Position numbers and translations under genes: made by a program. From Planctomycetota bacterium (GTDB lineage: Bacteria > Planctomycetota > Phycisphaerae > Phycisphaerales > Phycisphaeraceae): a stretch of 64,000 bases of DNA. Under the pieces are notes generated by a model that did not search any database, was not told the DNA's origin, and saw nothing but the letters and a program-made list of their open reading frames with translations. Shown one piece after another: positions 35,854-45,745 of this stretch. The stretch spans positions 4,774,001 to 4,838,000 of the forward strand of contig CP066225.1 in the NCBI GenBank assembly GCA_016350165.1. Reading direction: 5' to 3'. The first letter of the stretch is position 1. Every line of letters starts with the position of its first letter.

Positions 35854-37038
35854 TCACGCTTTGCTACTGCCTACAACATCTACCATTCTGACGTCTACAA
35901 CACCAAGCCCATCCACATGCACATCTCGTTGAGGATATGCGATCACAATACCTTCATCTCTGAAATGCCGATCTATTTCGAATCGAATATCACTTTGAAG
36001 TAACATCCTCTGCATCGGCCTTTGCAGCTTTGCCCAGAAGTAAACTTCGAACATCAACGAGTTGTCGCCAAAGTCCTCAAACACAACCAGAGGCTCAGGC
36101 ATCTTTAATACCTTTTCATGCTCACGTACAACCGCGAGTAACAGTGTTTTGACGAGATCCACATTACTGCCATATGCAACGCCCACACGTACGCAGCTAC
36201 GAATAACATCATCACTTAAAGTCCAGTTCGTCACGGAATCATCAACAAACCTGCTATTAGGCACAATCACATCCACGCCATCCACACGTCTGACTCGTGT
36301 TGAACGCTGACCAATATCTTCAACTAATCCCTCCATCCCACCTTCAAGCACGATCGTGTCACCCAAGCGTATCGGTCGCTCTGTCATCACAATGATGCCT
36401 GACAAGAAATTGCCGATCACATTCTGAGCACCAAAACTGATACCGATTGCAACTGCACCACCCAACACTGTAAACAGCGTAATCGGAATACCCATTAATT
36501 GCAGTGCAAACAACGTTACAAATATCGCTAGCAAATAAAACAACAGCTTTTGAGCTTGTAACGCTGAAGTCGCGCTTACCCGTTTCATCTTGCGCAAACG
36601 ATGGTAAATAATCATGCTGATGCGTTTACTCAACCAGAACCCGATTACAGCAGCCAATATTGCGACCACCATATGTTGAATCGAAATGTTACTATTGCCC
36701 ACTTCGTAAATCGGTGTATACCAAACTTTCTTCGTGATATACACCACTTTCTGCCAAACACGCTTCCAACCCTCAACGCTTATCGCATCACTTGCTGACA
36801 AATCTATATCTTGTGATGGATCGACGCCTAATTCAACAAGTGTTACCTCCTTTGCATTTACCTCTTTGCTGATATTTGCCACAGGCGTTGTTTCTGCAAC
36901 CCCATCTTCAGGTAATTGACTGACTACGACAATACCCGCAACATAGCTGCCGCCATGAGTTAATCCATGACCTACGCTGCAAATGAGCAATATGAAAACA
37001 AAGATCAATCCTCTAACACAGCGCATCCGTTTCTCCAA
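35854..37038 (-). CDS. Mechanosensitive ion channel, MscS family
   Basis: 394 residues. A cleavable signal or first helix (8-27) and an extracytoplasmic stretch lead to the channel domain. TM segments lie at about 127-142 and 165-188, and the pore-lining TM3 with AVAIGISFGAQNVIGNFLSG (197-216) is the MscS signature. The beta domain follows (RPIRLGDTIVLEGGMEGLVEDIG, RVDGVDVIVPNSRFVDDSVTNW) and the C-terminal vestibule ends with DRHFRDEGIVIAYPQRDVHV. The channel opens on membrane tension during hypo-osmotic shock. It is a single gene without evident operon partners. Confidence 0.93.
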   Translation of the reverse strand: MEKRMRCVRGLIFVFILLICSVGHGLTHGGSYVAGIVVVSQLPEDGVAETTPVANISKEVNAKEVTLVELGVDPSQDIDLSASDAISVEGWKRVWQKVVYITKKVWYTPIYEVGNSNISIQHMVVAILAAVIGFWLSKRISMIIYHRLRKMKRVSATSALQAQKLLFYLLAIFVTLFALQLMGIPITLFTVLGGAVAIGISFGAQNVIGNFLSGIIVMTERPIRLGDTIVLEGGMEGLVEDIGQRSTRVRRVDGVDVIVPNSRFVDDSVTNWTLSDDVIRSCVRVGVAYGSNVDLVKTLLLAVVREHEKVLKMPEPLVVFEDFGDNSLMFEVYFWAKLQRPMQRMLLQSDIRFEIDRHFRDEGIVIAYPQRDVHVDGLGVVDVRMVDVVGSSKA

Positions 37039-37481
37039 AGATGTGAAAGCTAAGTAAATGATAAAATCTTTAACATTATGAGCTTATCATTACAGTGATA
37101 GATTGACAATGAATTTAGTATCAGTCACTTACCCCAATAATCGCACATAATATTTTCCATTTGTATCTAATTACATTTATACTTTCAGCTTTTTGGAGCA
37201 GATTAGCAATCGGAAATTTCATTCGTATGTTCTTTTAAAACTCTTTTCATATCGCACGAAACAATATCAATACAGTGTTGTATACCGTATTTCAATACGC
37301 TTAATTTAAAAACTTTAAAAAAAGCATGTAACGCACTGTAACAATTTGTGGATCAGCGTTTCATACGTAAAATTCAAACATAGTTAATCGAGAGATTTGG
37401 TTGCAATGCTTCCTCTCAAATTACTTACACATCAGTAGAGAGACAGCGATCCATTTTCATTAATACTTAATTGGAGGTCAT
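37039..37481. other. Intergenic region upstream of PEP-CTERM gene
   Basis: About 440 AT-rich bases between divergent genes. It ends with a good ribosome site (TTGGAGGTCAT, 37471-37481) for the gene at 37482. No repeat, RNA or coding frame is recognised. Confidence 0.5.
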
Positions 37482-38102
37482 ATGAAGAAACTATTAACAA
37501 TAGCAGCAATGTCGGTCATCGCATTAAGCGCAACAGCTAATGCAAATTTATTAGTAAATGCAGGTTTTGAGGATGGGGAAGCCGGTGGAATTAATGAAGT
37601 AGCGATTCCTGGTTGGACACCATGGTGGGACGCTGGCAAAGTATATGATGAAAATGAAGCAACTCCACGGCCTACCTTTGGCGATCAAGCGTTGATGTTC
37701 TGGTGGGATACTGGTGGCATTTTCCAAGATGTTACTATCGAGGGTGGCGATACCCTTAATTGGGGTGTAATGGCACAAACACCATCTGACGATCAATCCA
37801 CATGGAATGGTTTGTGCAAGATGGAATTCTTCAACAGTGCTGATATGGGCAATATGCTCGCAGTCGAAGAAATTAAATTTATGCCCGCTGAACAGCCAGC
37901 CGATGAATGGGTGAAAATCTCATCAACGACTATTGCACCAGAAAATGCTGATGTGGCACGTATTGTTCTTCTCGTGACAGATTGGGTTGATGGTGCTCAC
38001 GGTATTGTTCTTTTTGACAATGCTTTCATCGCAGTTCCAGAACCTGCTAGCCTCGTTCTCCTAGGGCTAGGTGGACTTACAATGCTACGCCGTAGAAAAT
38101 AA
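37482..38102 (+). CDS. PEP-CTERM sorted secreted protein
   Basis: 206 residues. Signal peptide MKKLLTIAAMSVIALSATANA, then NLLVNAGFEDGE, the opening of a beta-sandwich like carbohydrate-binding CBM4/9 or CBM-like domains. The C-terminus is a canonical PEP-CTERM tail: VPEPASLVLLGLGGLTMLRRRK, with Pro-Glu-Pro, a hydrophobic helix and a basic end. Exosortase would process the tail and release or anchor the protein at the cell surface. A good ribosome site (GGAGGT) precedes the ATG, and a strong terminator follows. Function beyond surface display, perhaps glycan binding, is not known. Confidence 0.88.
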   Translation: MKKLLTIAAMSVIALSATANANLLVNAGFEDGEAGGINEVAIPGWTPWWDAGKVYDENEATPRPTFGDQALMFWWDTGGIFQDVTIEGGDTLNWGVMAQTPSDDQSTWNGLCKMEFFNSADMGNMLAVEEIKFMPAEQPADEWVKISSTTIAPENADVARIVLLVTDWVDGAHGIVLFDNAFIAVPEPASLVLLGLGGLTMLRRRK

Positions 38103-38124
38103 CATTCCGAAACAACAGATTTTC

Positions 38125-38160
38125 AGAACCTGCAGCCAACAAGCGTTGCAGGTTCTTTTT
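38125..38160 (+). terminator. Terminator of the PEP-CTERM gene
   Basis: Ten-base perfect stem (AGAACCTGCA, 38125-38134, with 38147-38156), followed by TTTT. Confidence 0.85.
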
Positions 38161-38233
38161 AAATACATATTTAACGTGCACACTCATATCAACTACAATC
38201 ATGCCATTGTTAACCACACTAACGGGGCTGAGT

Positions 38234-40351
38234 ATGTCACTGAATTTTGTATCTCGTTATTTTGTTGTATTAGTCTGCACGTTTGTATCCATTTCTTCAC
38301 TTCCTGCTGAAGATACTCAATACACATGGCAAGAACTGTCCGATCAGTCAGATCGCCAATTTTATCTCGATGAAGAACTGAAAGCGATAAAGCTTTCCGA
38401 ACAAGCGCTTCAAGCCGTCAAAGATGAGTTTGGTGATGATCATTCAAACTATGCGATAGTGTTGATTGATTTAGCATCTATATATGAAAGCCGAGCATTA
38501 TTTGACAGAACAGAACAGTTGCTCAATCGCGCATTGGCAATTCAAACCAAAAATCTTCCTCCCGACCATATTGACATTGGGACCACCCATCGTTGGTTCG
38601 GGGAGTTCTACAATGACCAAGCTCTCACAAAATTAGCTCAAGAGCACTTTGATAAAGCGTTGCAAATTCATGAGAAATCTAGAGAAGTGTCAGTTGATGA
38701 ACTAGCTAAAACATATCGATACTATGCAAAGTATCAAATGAATTTGGAAAACGTTGACAAGGCTAAAGAGTACATTTACAAGGCGCAAGAACTCACTGTC
38801 TCATTAAAAGATGAAGATCCAGTGAGTCACATCAAAACACAACTGGCGCTTGTTCGTATCTATAAAAACAATAGTGAATATGAAGCTGCCATTAAAGTTT
38901 TGTCTGAACTATTAGTTTTTATGGATAACTACCAGCCTGATGATAGTTTGAAATTTTATTACAGACTAACCGGAGTATACGAATGGCTATCATCAGTGTA
39001 CTTAGACATGGGTGATTTTGATAAAGCGGAAAAAGCAGCCAATAAAGCTGTAGAAATAGTAGAAAAGAACTTCTCTGATGAGAGTATCCAATATGCATTG
39101 ACGATTGAAACAATAGCAGAAGTTTATGATAAGCAATCGAAATTCCAACAAGCTGAAGAGTATCTGCAAAAATCACTTCATGTCATTAACAGCCAATCCG
39201 AAGTCGATATGATGCGACTAGGCGATATACATATAGCTCTTTCAGAAATGTATTCTGATTATGATGAGTATCAGTTGGCTGATGAGCATACCCAAAAAGC
39301 ATTTAAAGCTTTTAGAAAGATTTATGGCTATGAACATCTCACACTAGCTTATTTACTCGGTGAATTATCATCGACATGCGCGAGCCAACTTCAGTATAAA
39401 GCAGCTGAATCACATTGCATGCAGGCAATCAATATGTTGACCGGTCTTTATAGCAATGAGCATATCATGATCGGTATGATGAAAATGCAACTCGCCAGGA
39501 TTTATTTGAAGCAACAGAGATCATCCGAAGCAGAGCAAGCAATTCTCCAAGCTAGAAAAATATTGCAAAATGACTTTAAAGATCAGTCCGCTCTCATAGC
39601 TTTCTCGTCAAGAATGCTTGGCGAAATGTATCTGCAGCGTGGTATGTACGACAAAGCAAAATCGGAATTTTTACAAACACTCAATACGATTAATAATAAT
39701 AAAATGATCCCCCAAACTTTTGCAGGTAGTATCTATCAAAATCTCGCAGAAGTATCTAGTGAACAAGGTAATTTTAAACAGGCCAAACTCTACATCATTA
39801 AAGCAGCTAAAAGAACGATTGAGGGATATGGGCCCGATTCTAACTATCTTATTAATATATACTCCGATCACGCATACATCTGCTACAAGCTTGAACAGTT
39901 AAAAGAAGCTGAAAAACTATTCAAAAAATCTTTTGAAATTAGTACGAAAAGTGTGGGCGAAAATAATCCAGCATCAATTTTCACCATCAACGATCTTGCA
40001 CTCTTTTATCAAAACACTCAAGATTTTGAATCAGCAATTCAATATTATGATCAGGCAATTGAAATTATTAACACGATGGATCAAACGCGGTTGCCAATTC
40101 ATGGCACGATCCTGTTAAACAAGGGCTCACTCCACGAGCGGCAAGGGGAAGATAAAAAAGCAGAGTCACACTACAAGCAAGCAATTCAGGCCTATATTAA
40201 AGCCACGCCTGATAAATTAGAATCGCAAATTTACTGCTACAAATTTCTAGCAGCACTATATGATCGTCTCGAACGATATCATGATGCAAGTAATGCAAGA
40301 AAAGAAATTGTACGTCTCGAATTCCGTATGGAAGGCGTTAAAAAACAATAA
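38234..40351 (+). CDS. TPR-repeat protein, exported
   Basis: About 705 residues from the ATG at 38234 (MSLNFVSRYFVVLVCTFVSI), which places a signal peptide at the N-terminus; an ATG at 38201 would add 11 residues. The mature part is almost wholly tetratricopeptide repeats of the 42-residue kinesin-light-chain type: YAIVLIDLASIYESRALFD, LAKTYRYYAKYQMN, FDKAEKAANKAVEIV, SIFTINDLALFYQNTQDF and others, about 12-14 in all. There is no catalytic domain. It probably acts as a protein-protein scaffold outside the cytoplasm. It stands alone between a PEP-CTERM gene and the recA upstream region. Confidence 0.85.
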   Translation: MSLNFVSRYFVVLVCTFVSISSLPAEDTQYTWQELSDQSDRQFYLDEELKAIKLSEQALQAVKDEFGDDHSNYAIVLIDLASIYESRALFDRTEQLLNRALAIQTKNLPPDHIDIGTTHRWFGEFYNDQALTKLAQEHFDKALQIHEKSREVSVDELAKTYRYYAKYQMNLENVDKAKEYIYKAQELTVSLKDEDPVSHIKTQLALVRIYKNNSEYEAAIKVLSELLVFMDNYQPDDSLKFYYRLTGVYEWLSSVYLDMGDFDKAEKAANKAVEIVEKNFSDESIQYALTIETIAEVYDKQSKFQQAEEYLQKSLHVINSQSEVDMMRLGDIHIALSEMYSDYDEYQLADEHTQKAFKAFRKIYGYEHLTLAYLLGELSSTCASQLQYKAAESHCMQAINMLTGLYSNEHIMIGMMKMQLARIYLKQQRSSEAEQAILQARKILQNDFKDQSALIAFSSRMLGEMYLQRGMYDKAKSEFLQTLNTINNNKMIPQTFAGSIYQNLAEVSSEQGNFKQAKLYIIKAAKRTIEGYGPDSNYLINIYSDHAYICYKLEQLKEAEKLFKKSFEISTKSVGENNPASIFTINDLALFYQNTQDFESAIQYYDQAIEIINTMDQTRLPIHGTILLNKGSLHERQGEDKKAESHYKQAIQAYIKATPDKLESQIYCYKFLAALYDRLERYHDASNARKEIVRLEFRMEGVKKQ

Positions 40352-40572
40352 CGTATTCATCTGAACTCAATGCTCTAATCGTAAGATATAGTCAGTTTTA
40401 CTACACTGGCTGATGAAATGAAGATCACATAATTGATCACAATCATGTTGTTAGAAATGAATACCTGTATCGAGAGCCGAAACAGATGATCAGTCATTGC
40501 TCAAATGTTGGCTGATCAACCTACTGTTCATGCCAGTAGATACGTGTTTAAATGTAGGTAAATAAATTATTT

Positions 40573-40771
40573 TGCGCGCACAAAAGCGTTTTTAGCCCCT
40601 ATTTATCTGTCGAAAACTGACGATTTCTGACCATTTTTAGCTCAAAACGAGCAAAAGTGTGCTCATTTTGCCCATTTTCTAGCGATTGTTGACTACAGGT
40701 AAATACTTTAAATCGATAAAACGTGCGCACATTTACGCATTTCAGATTCGCTTTCGTGTGCGCAAACACGC
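40573..40771. repeat. Second cluster of the GCGCACAAA intergenic repeat, upstream of recA
   Basis: Within the 725-base gap 40352-41076, 17-base copies lie at 40573 (TGCGCGCACAAAAGCGT), 40722 (CGTGCGCACATTTACGC) and 40755 (CGTGTGCGCAAACACGC, which can fold on itself). The first two are 149 bases apart, like the 150-base step of the cluster at 21297-21613. The spacer shares ACCATTTT and GCTCATTT blocks with that cluster. The rest of the gap contains no coding frame; the recA promoter must lie at its right end. Confidence 0.7.
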
Positions 40772-41076
40772 AGCGAGTATCAAATAACTCTCATATAATT
40801 CAGGTGTGGAAAACTGCACTTTCGCTCATTTACTACCTAACAAGCAAGTGAGTAGAGCAGATAATTTGCCTTCGAAATCCGTCTTCTAGGACCTCAAACC
40901 ACACCGTACTGACATGAGGTTGTCATTTGGCAGTATGTTTGGGGTACGTTAACCCGAACAAAAACATAAAATAATGCCGATATCACCCTTGACAGAACCC
41001 GAACACAAGTTACTGTAAGACCTACAGAATTTAATCGAACATATAACAAAATTTAAGCCCGAGCAGGGAGTACGAC

Positions 41077-42147
41077 ATGGCAAGGAAGAAATCACTACAA
41101 AGTACTATCGTTAAAGAAGATGCAGGCCGCGAGCAAGCTCTTGAAAGAGCTCTCGGACAGATCGAACGCTCCTTCGGTAAAGGCTCGATCATGCGTCTCG
41201 ATGACGACCCGACCAACCTGCCAGTGGGTATCCCAACCGGCGCGCTTAGCCTCGACCTCGCTCTTGGCGGACGTGGTATCCCCAAAGGCCGCATCATCGA
41301 AGTCTACGGTCCAGAAAGCTCTGGTAAAACTACACTTAGCCTCCATGTCGTCGCTTCATGCCAGAAAGATAAAGGCGTCGCAGCCTTCATCGACGCTGAG
41401 CACGCACTCGATCCGTCATGGGCCCGCCGTCTTGGCGTCAACCTCGAAGATCTCCTTGTGTCGCAACCTGATACAGGTGAACAGGCTCTTGAAATCGTTG
41501 AAATGCTCGTTCGCTCCAATGCCGTTGACATCATCGTCGTCGACTCTGTCGCTGCTCTGATCCCACGATCAGAAATCGAAGGTGAGATGGGTGATTCACA
41601 TGTCGGGCTCCAAGCACGACTTATGTCACAGGCCATGCGTAAGCTCACCGGTGCGATTGCACGTTCCAACTGTACCGTGATCTTCATCAACCAAATCCGT
41701 GAAAAGATCGGCGTCATGTTCGGTAACCCAGAAACCACTCCAGGTGGCCGTGCATTGAAATTCTACTCATCGGTCCGCATCGACATCCGCCGCACAGGCA
41801 GCATCAAAGATGGCGACACCCCAATTGGTAACCGCGTGCGTGCGAAGGTTGTAAAGAACAAGGTTGCACCGCCATTCCGTCAAGCTGAGTTCGACATCAT
41901 GTTTAACGAAGGCATCAGTGTGACAGGTGACTTGATTGATCTTGCGGTTGCAGAGAATGTGGTGCAGAAATCTGGTGCTTGGTTCAGTTTTGGTGAAGTA
42001 CGATTGGGGCAGGGGCGCGAAAACTCGAAGAACTTCATTAAAGAAAACCCAGATTTGTTTAATGAAATCAAGCAGTTGGTTCTGAAAGCTAAAGGCATTA
42101 TTTTGGACGATAAGGCCGAAGTACAGGCAGAGCCAGAAGAAGGATAA
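41077..42147 (+). CDS. recA: Recombinase RecA
   Basis: 356 residues. Walker [10 protein letters not shown] (78-86), then [32 protein letters not shown] with Walker B, and loop regions [34 protein letters not shown]; the C-terminal domain ends in an acidic tail ([11 protein letters not shown]). It forms filaments on single-stranded DNA for homologous recombination and SOS signalling. Only a half-site resembling a Gram-positive SOS box is seen upstream, which is not convincing. The base composition of the coding strand changes sharply at about 41,900, inside the gene. Confidence 0.98.
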   Translation: MARKKSLQSTIVKEDAGREQALERALGQIERSFGKGSIMRLDDDPTNLPVGIPTGALSLDLALGGRGIPKGRIIEVYGPESSGKTTLSLHVVASCQKDKGVAAFIDAEHALDPSWARRLGVNLEDLLVSQPDTGEQALEIVEMLVRSNAVDIIVVDSVAALIPRSEIEGEMGDSHVGLQARLMSQAMRKLTGAIARSNCTVIFINQIREKIGVMFGNPETTPGGRALKFYSSVRIDIRRTGSIKDGDTPIGNRVRAKVVKNKVAPPFRQAEFDIMFNEGISVTGDLIDLAVAENVVQKSGAWFSFGEVRLGQGRENSKNFIKENPDLFNEIKQLVLKAKGIILDDKAEVQAEPEEG

Positions 42148-42299
42148 GTCTGTATTTGTAGGGGTATACGAACTATAGATTGCATTGATTGTGATCTATT
42201 AATCAATTAGATAGTGAAGTCGTTCTTTGTTTTGCATAATGTAGCGCATGAATCTAATGAACATGAGTTCGTGGGTATAAATTAATTTGACGGAGCTAG

Positions 42300-42342
42300 G
42301 TGGCGACACATTTCAAATATGAAGTGTGTCGCCTATTTTTTT
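42300..42342 (+). terminator. Terminator downstream of recA
   Basis: Stem GGCGACACA (42302-42310) with TGTGTCGCC (42325-42333), then TATTTTTTT. It is 150 bases after the recA stop; the stretch between holds no gene. Confidence 0.8.
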
Positions 42343-42588
42343 GTAGCTGTTTTGCGATCGTCATATTCTATTGAAGGGGTAAGCCAGTCGGGATGCTTGA
42401 TTACTTTGTGATGTAGTGATATTTGAATTAATCCGTAAAAATTTTCTCAAAGATTGTCAAAGAATCATATGGTAGGGATTTGGTGAGTTTTGGTTGTAAC
42501 GGTCTGATTATGGGTTTAGTTTATGCTGGAATGGGATGTTGTTGCTGGGTTAGTGGAGTGTGTGCATGTGGGATTTTGTGATTACAAT

Positions 42589-42900
42589 ATGGGTATGCGT
42601 GATCAGGATTATATTTTAGATTTGAGTAGTTCCCGTGGCGATGAGCCGTGTGAGGATGTTAATCGTGGGCAGGAGGGACTTGCTAATGATGGGCAAGGTA
42701 AGAGTGGTGGACAACAGGGGCCTGCTGGACAGGGTCGTGGTTGGATAGCGATGAAGTGGAAGTGTTGTGGTGCATATAGCAGGGTATATAAAAATCGTGT
42801 TGGTGATGCGTATGAGGGAAGATGTCCGAAGTGTATGAAATTGGTGAAGGTGAAAATTGGGCCAGGCGGGACGAATGATCGATTCTTTGAGGCCCATTAG
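42589..42900 (+). CDS. Small zinc-ribbon protein of unknown function
   Basis: About 103 residues from the ATG at 42589 (MGMRDQDYILDL); the frame is open back to an ATG at 42523, whose added residues look non-coding. After a Gly/Gln-rich linker (GKSGGQQGPAGQGRG) comes a compact ribbon: WKCCGAYSRVYKNR, RCPKCMKLVKVKIGPGG, ending TNDRFFEAH. The CC...CPxC arrangement should bind one zinc. I believe similar short proteins occur in other planctomycetes, but I could not check. It is probably cytoplasmic. It shares a bidirectional terminator with the PL8 lyase gene on the other strand. Confidence 0.65.
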   Translation: MGMRDQDYILDLSSSRGDEPCEDVNRGQEGLANDGQGKSGGQQGPAGQGRGWIAMKWKCCGAYSRVYKNRVGDAYEGRCPKCMKLVKVKIGPGGTNDRFFEAH

Positions 42901-42960
42901 TTAGATGAGATGTGATTGGGTATGGGTGTCGGGTTATTAGTTAGATCTATATGAAAATGA

Positions 42961-42994
42961 AAAACGCCACGGTTATGGCCGTGGCGTTTTGTTT
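42961..42994. terminator. Bidirectional terminator
   Basis: Perfect 12-base stem AAAACGCCACGG (42961-42972) with 42979-42990, loop TTATGG; T-rich on both strands. It ends the zinc-ribbon gene (plus) and the PL8 gene (minus). Confidence 0.85.
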
Positions 42995-43014
42995 GGTGAA
43001 CTTAGATGTCTGTA

Positions 43015-45636
43015 CTAATCGAGTTTCTTCAATGTCGCTTGTGTGGTAGATGCATCAATGCATGCGAAGAGTAGAGTGGTTGAGTTGCTGCTTTGAGATG
43101 TGACCTTGACGTTCTTGTTGTCGGTTACTTCCCATTTGCCTTGGAGCGTGATTTTAACTGGCATGGTTTGGCTCTTTGAGTAGAGCATTGCAGCATCACG
43201 GACGTGCTTGAGTTCCATGAGGCGAGGCTTTTTGATCCAACCAAAATCCGGGTTAGAGACACTGATCTTAACGTAGCCATCGGTTGCATCTTCGTTTTCA
43301 GTCATGACGATGCATGGTGTTGAAGCACGTTTGATGAATGTTTTCTTGAGGTCAGCTTTTTGTGGGTTGAAGATTGCGTAGCCGGTTTGGTTGAGTGCAT
43401 TGTGTTTGACGATGTGTGCGCCGGATGATTGCTGAATGATTTGGATGTTTTGATCGATATCAGCAGTTGCTGCAGCGGCATTGTCTTTGCCCGCTTTCAT
43501 TGTAATTGTGTATGCATAACTTTGATTTTTCGGTGTGATGCCGTGATCAAAATATGCCGTGACAAAAGCGCCTGAGTTTTTCCTCTTGCCCGTATGGTCG
43601 TATGAGTTTTGTTTAGCTCTTGTAACTTTGAGATTATGTGCATTAAGTGCGTAGAAGACGTTGCCGACGGCATCGCTGAGGATGACTTTGCTGTCTGCTT
43701 TACCTGTGAATGTAGTGTTTAAACCAGTAACAGCTTTACCGTCGATGATGCTGACGGTCTTCTGTGAAAGAAGAGCTGATTGGAAGAGTGTGGTTTCGAC
43801 GTGCATGCTGCCGAAGCCTTTGTCGTTGTCTTTCTTGGTGTCACCAACTTCAGAAGCTTTCTTAGGTTTGCCTTCGAGAGTGATGTCGGAGCCAAGTGCG
43901 ACGACTTGGTTGTCGAAGAAAAACCAACTCTTATTTGCGAAAACATCAATGTTACCTGCGAGGTTACGAAGTCTCATAACAGAGACGCCGTTCATATTAT
44001 CGAGGTTGACACCGCCTACGTAGGTTTGGTCGGTGAAACGACGTGTGCGCTGGTTTTGTTTGTTGAGGAAGAGAGGGATATTGACGGATGTTGCGCCTGG
44101 AAGACGGTTCCAGTTCCAACCATTGTCGCTGTAGCCGCTGTCATTGCGGTTGACTGGTGAGCCATGTGTATAGAGGGTCATGGTGCCGTTGCCTTCGTAA
44201 CGTCCGAAGATGTTGGTTGAGCCCTTCTTGCCAAGCTTGGCTTCATAATCCCAGATGTATTGACTGATACCTTTGATTGAGACGAGCCAATCATCGCGAC
44301 GGTGCGAGGTTAGTGCACCGTATTGCATGTACTTATAACCTTGTGGATCAGCTTCTGCGGTTGGTTTTTCAGCTGCGAGTTCGAGCATCAGAATGGTTGT
44401 GCCGATTTCGCCGAGTCCTTTACCTGAACCGAAGTTGCTGAAGAGAGTAGAGTGCTCGCGAAGATGATTTTCATCCCAAAGACGTGCGAAGATTGCACGT
44501 GCTTCTGGGTCGTTATAGCCTCTGCTTGTGCCGAGGTAAGCGGCGCTGCCAACGAGTTTTTGTGCTGTTTCAAGGCTTGTAGGGAAGCGGCCGCAGATTG
44601 GACGTGGCATGTCATACTTTTGGCAGTAAAAGCGAACTGATTTCATGCAGTTTTTGATATTGTCTATGCTTTGATTAGTTGGCGCGTATGAAGAGCCATT
44701 AAGGAGGTAGATCATACGTGAGGCAGCTTCGATGGCAGAGGTTGTGTATGCACCGCCATAGATGCTTTTGTGATGATAACCAACGCCATCAGCTTTGAAT
44801 GTATCAGCCCAGCCAGGAGCAATGGTGTAGCCTTTGTTAAGTAGGGCTTGTAAATATTCGAGGTTGCGTGTTTGGTCTTTGCCTTCTTTCATCGTGAGGA
44901 TGTAGGGGAGTCGATTGTTGGTGAGTGACTTGAGCATATCGGAATTGATGCCATCGTATGCAAAGATGTTACTTTTTGTACCTTTGGCAGGTGGAGAGAA
45001 CATGCGTGTTACTGAGTTGAGTGTATCGAGTTCACGTTGAAGGCGGTTAGTGTCGCGGAGCTCATTACGAAGAAGGAAGACAGATTTTGAGTAGCCACCA
45101 ATGTTGTTGTTGATGGAGCCACCGAAACCTGCAAAGCCTGTAGCTTCAAATGATTTGTAATCAAAGCCTGTATCTACGCCTTTTTTCCAGCCACGAACAT
45201 TGAGATGATCAAAGAGAAGCAGTGTTTTGTCGAGTGTTTGCTTGTTGTTGTAGTAAGGATTTTTGGCGCCTGGAAGGCCGGGGTATTTGTATGCAATACT
45301 GAGTGTTGGAAGAACTTCGTTTAGAAGGTAGCGTGCCTCTGCTTGGTAACTACCTGTACGTGAGACGTCGAGGATTTTGCTGTTATCTGTGAAGTCGAGT
45401 TTTTTAATGTCCTTGAGCGTTTTCTCAATCTTGGACATGATGCTTTGGTGCTGAGATTTGAGTGCAGGTGCGCTGCTGAGTGACTGAGGTGTGCCAACGA
45501 TGAGAGCATGAAGGCGGTCCTGCAGCATTTTTACTTCATCAGAAGCAAATGAAGTGTTTGACATACAAAAAATAAGCGAAAGTCCAGTTAGTATGGCAAA
45601 TTTAATATGCCTACGAATGATCATTTTGAACTCCAT
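43015..45636 (-). CDS. Polysaccharide lyase family 8 (hyaluronate/chondroitin lyase-like), secreted
   Basis: 873 residues. Signal peptide to about residue 31 (SLIFCMSNTSFA); the start may be the second Met at residue 5. An alpha/alpha toroid holds the catalytic block GYHHKSIYGGAY (286-297), with the His and Tyr that abstract and donate the proton, and the site NGWNWNRLPGATS (505-517), a hallmark of PL8. The C-terminal beta-sandwich domains include NKSWFFFDNQVVALGSDI. PL8 enzymes cleave hyaluronan, chondroitin sulfate or xanthan by beta-elimination outside the cell. It is the last gene after two BNR-type propeller genes on the same strand (109 bases), ending at a terminator. Exact substrate is not decidable. 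Confidence 0.92.
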   Translation of the reverse strand: MEFKMIIRRHIKFAILTGLSLIFCMSNTSFASDEVKMLQDRLHALIVGTPQSLSSAPALKSQHQSIMSKIEKTLKDIKKLDFTDNSKILDVSRTGSYQAEARYLLNEVLPTLSIAYKYPGLPGAKNPYYNNKQTLDKTLLLFDHLNVRGWKKGVDTGFDYKSFEATGFAGFGGSINNNIGGYSKSVFLLRNELRDTNRLQRELDTLNSVTRMFSPPAKGTKSNIFAYDGINSDMLKSLTNNRLPYILTMKEGKDQTRNLEYLQALLNKGYTIAPGWADTFKADGVGYHHKSIYGGAYTTSAIEAASRMIYLLNGSSYAPTNQSIDNIKNCMKSVRFYCQKYDMPRPICGRFPTSLETAQKLVGSAAYLGTSRGYNDPEARAIFARLWDENHLREHSTLFSNFGSGKGLGEIGTTILMLELAAEKPTAEADPQGYKYMQYGALTSHRRDDWLVSIKGISQYIWDYEAKLGKKGSTNIFGRYEGNGTMTLYTHGSPVNRNDSGYSDNGWNWNRLPGATSVNIPLFLNKQNQRTRRFTDQTYVGGVNLDNMNGVSVMRLRNLAGNIDVFANKSWFFFDNQVVALGSDITLEGKPKKASEVGDTKKDNDKGFGSMHVETTLFQSALLSQKTVSIIDGKAVTGLNTTFTGKADSKVILSDAVGNVFYALNAHNLKVTRAKQNSYDHTGKRKNSGAFVTAYFDHGITPKNQSYAYTITMKAGKDNAAAATADIDQNIQIIQQSSGAHIVKHNALNQTGYAIFNPQKADLKKTFIKRASTPCIVMTENEDATDGYVKISVSNPDFGWIKKPRLMELKHVRDAAMLYSKSQTMPVKITLQGKWEVTDNKNVKVTSQSSNSTTLLFACIDASTTQATLKKLD

Positions 45637-45745
45637 AAAATGCGATTCGAAAGATAGCTTAACACATCAACTATCGAGTACCAAGAACCGCGTATCGGAT
45701 ATTAATAAGTTTTAAAAACACCTATGTTTATAGGTTATTATTTGT

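Noticed and set aside
41036-41048. CGAACATATAACA upstream of recA as a possible LexA/SOS box
   Set aside because: Only the first half matches the Gram-positive consensus; the second half-site is missing, so it is not reported as an operator.
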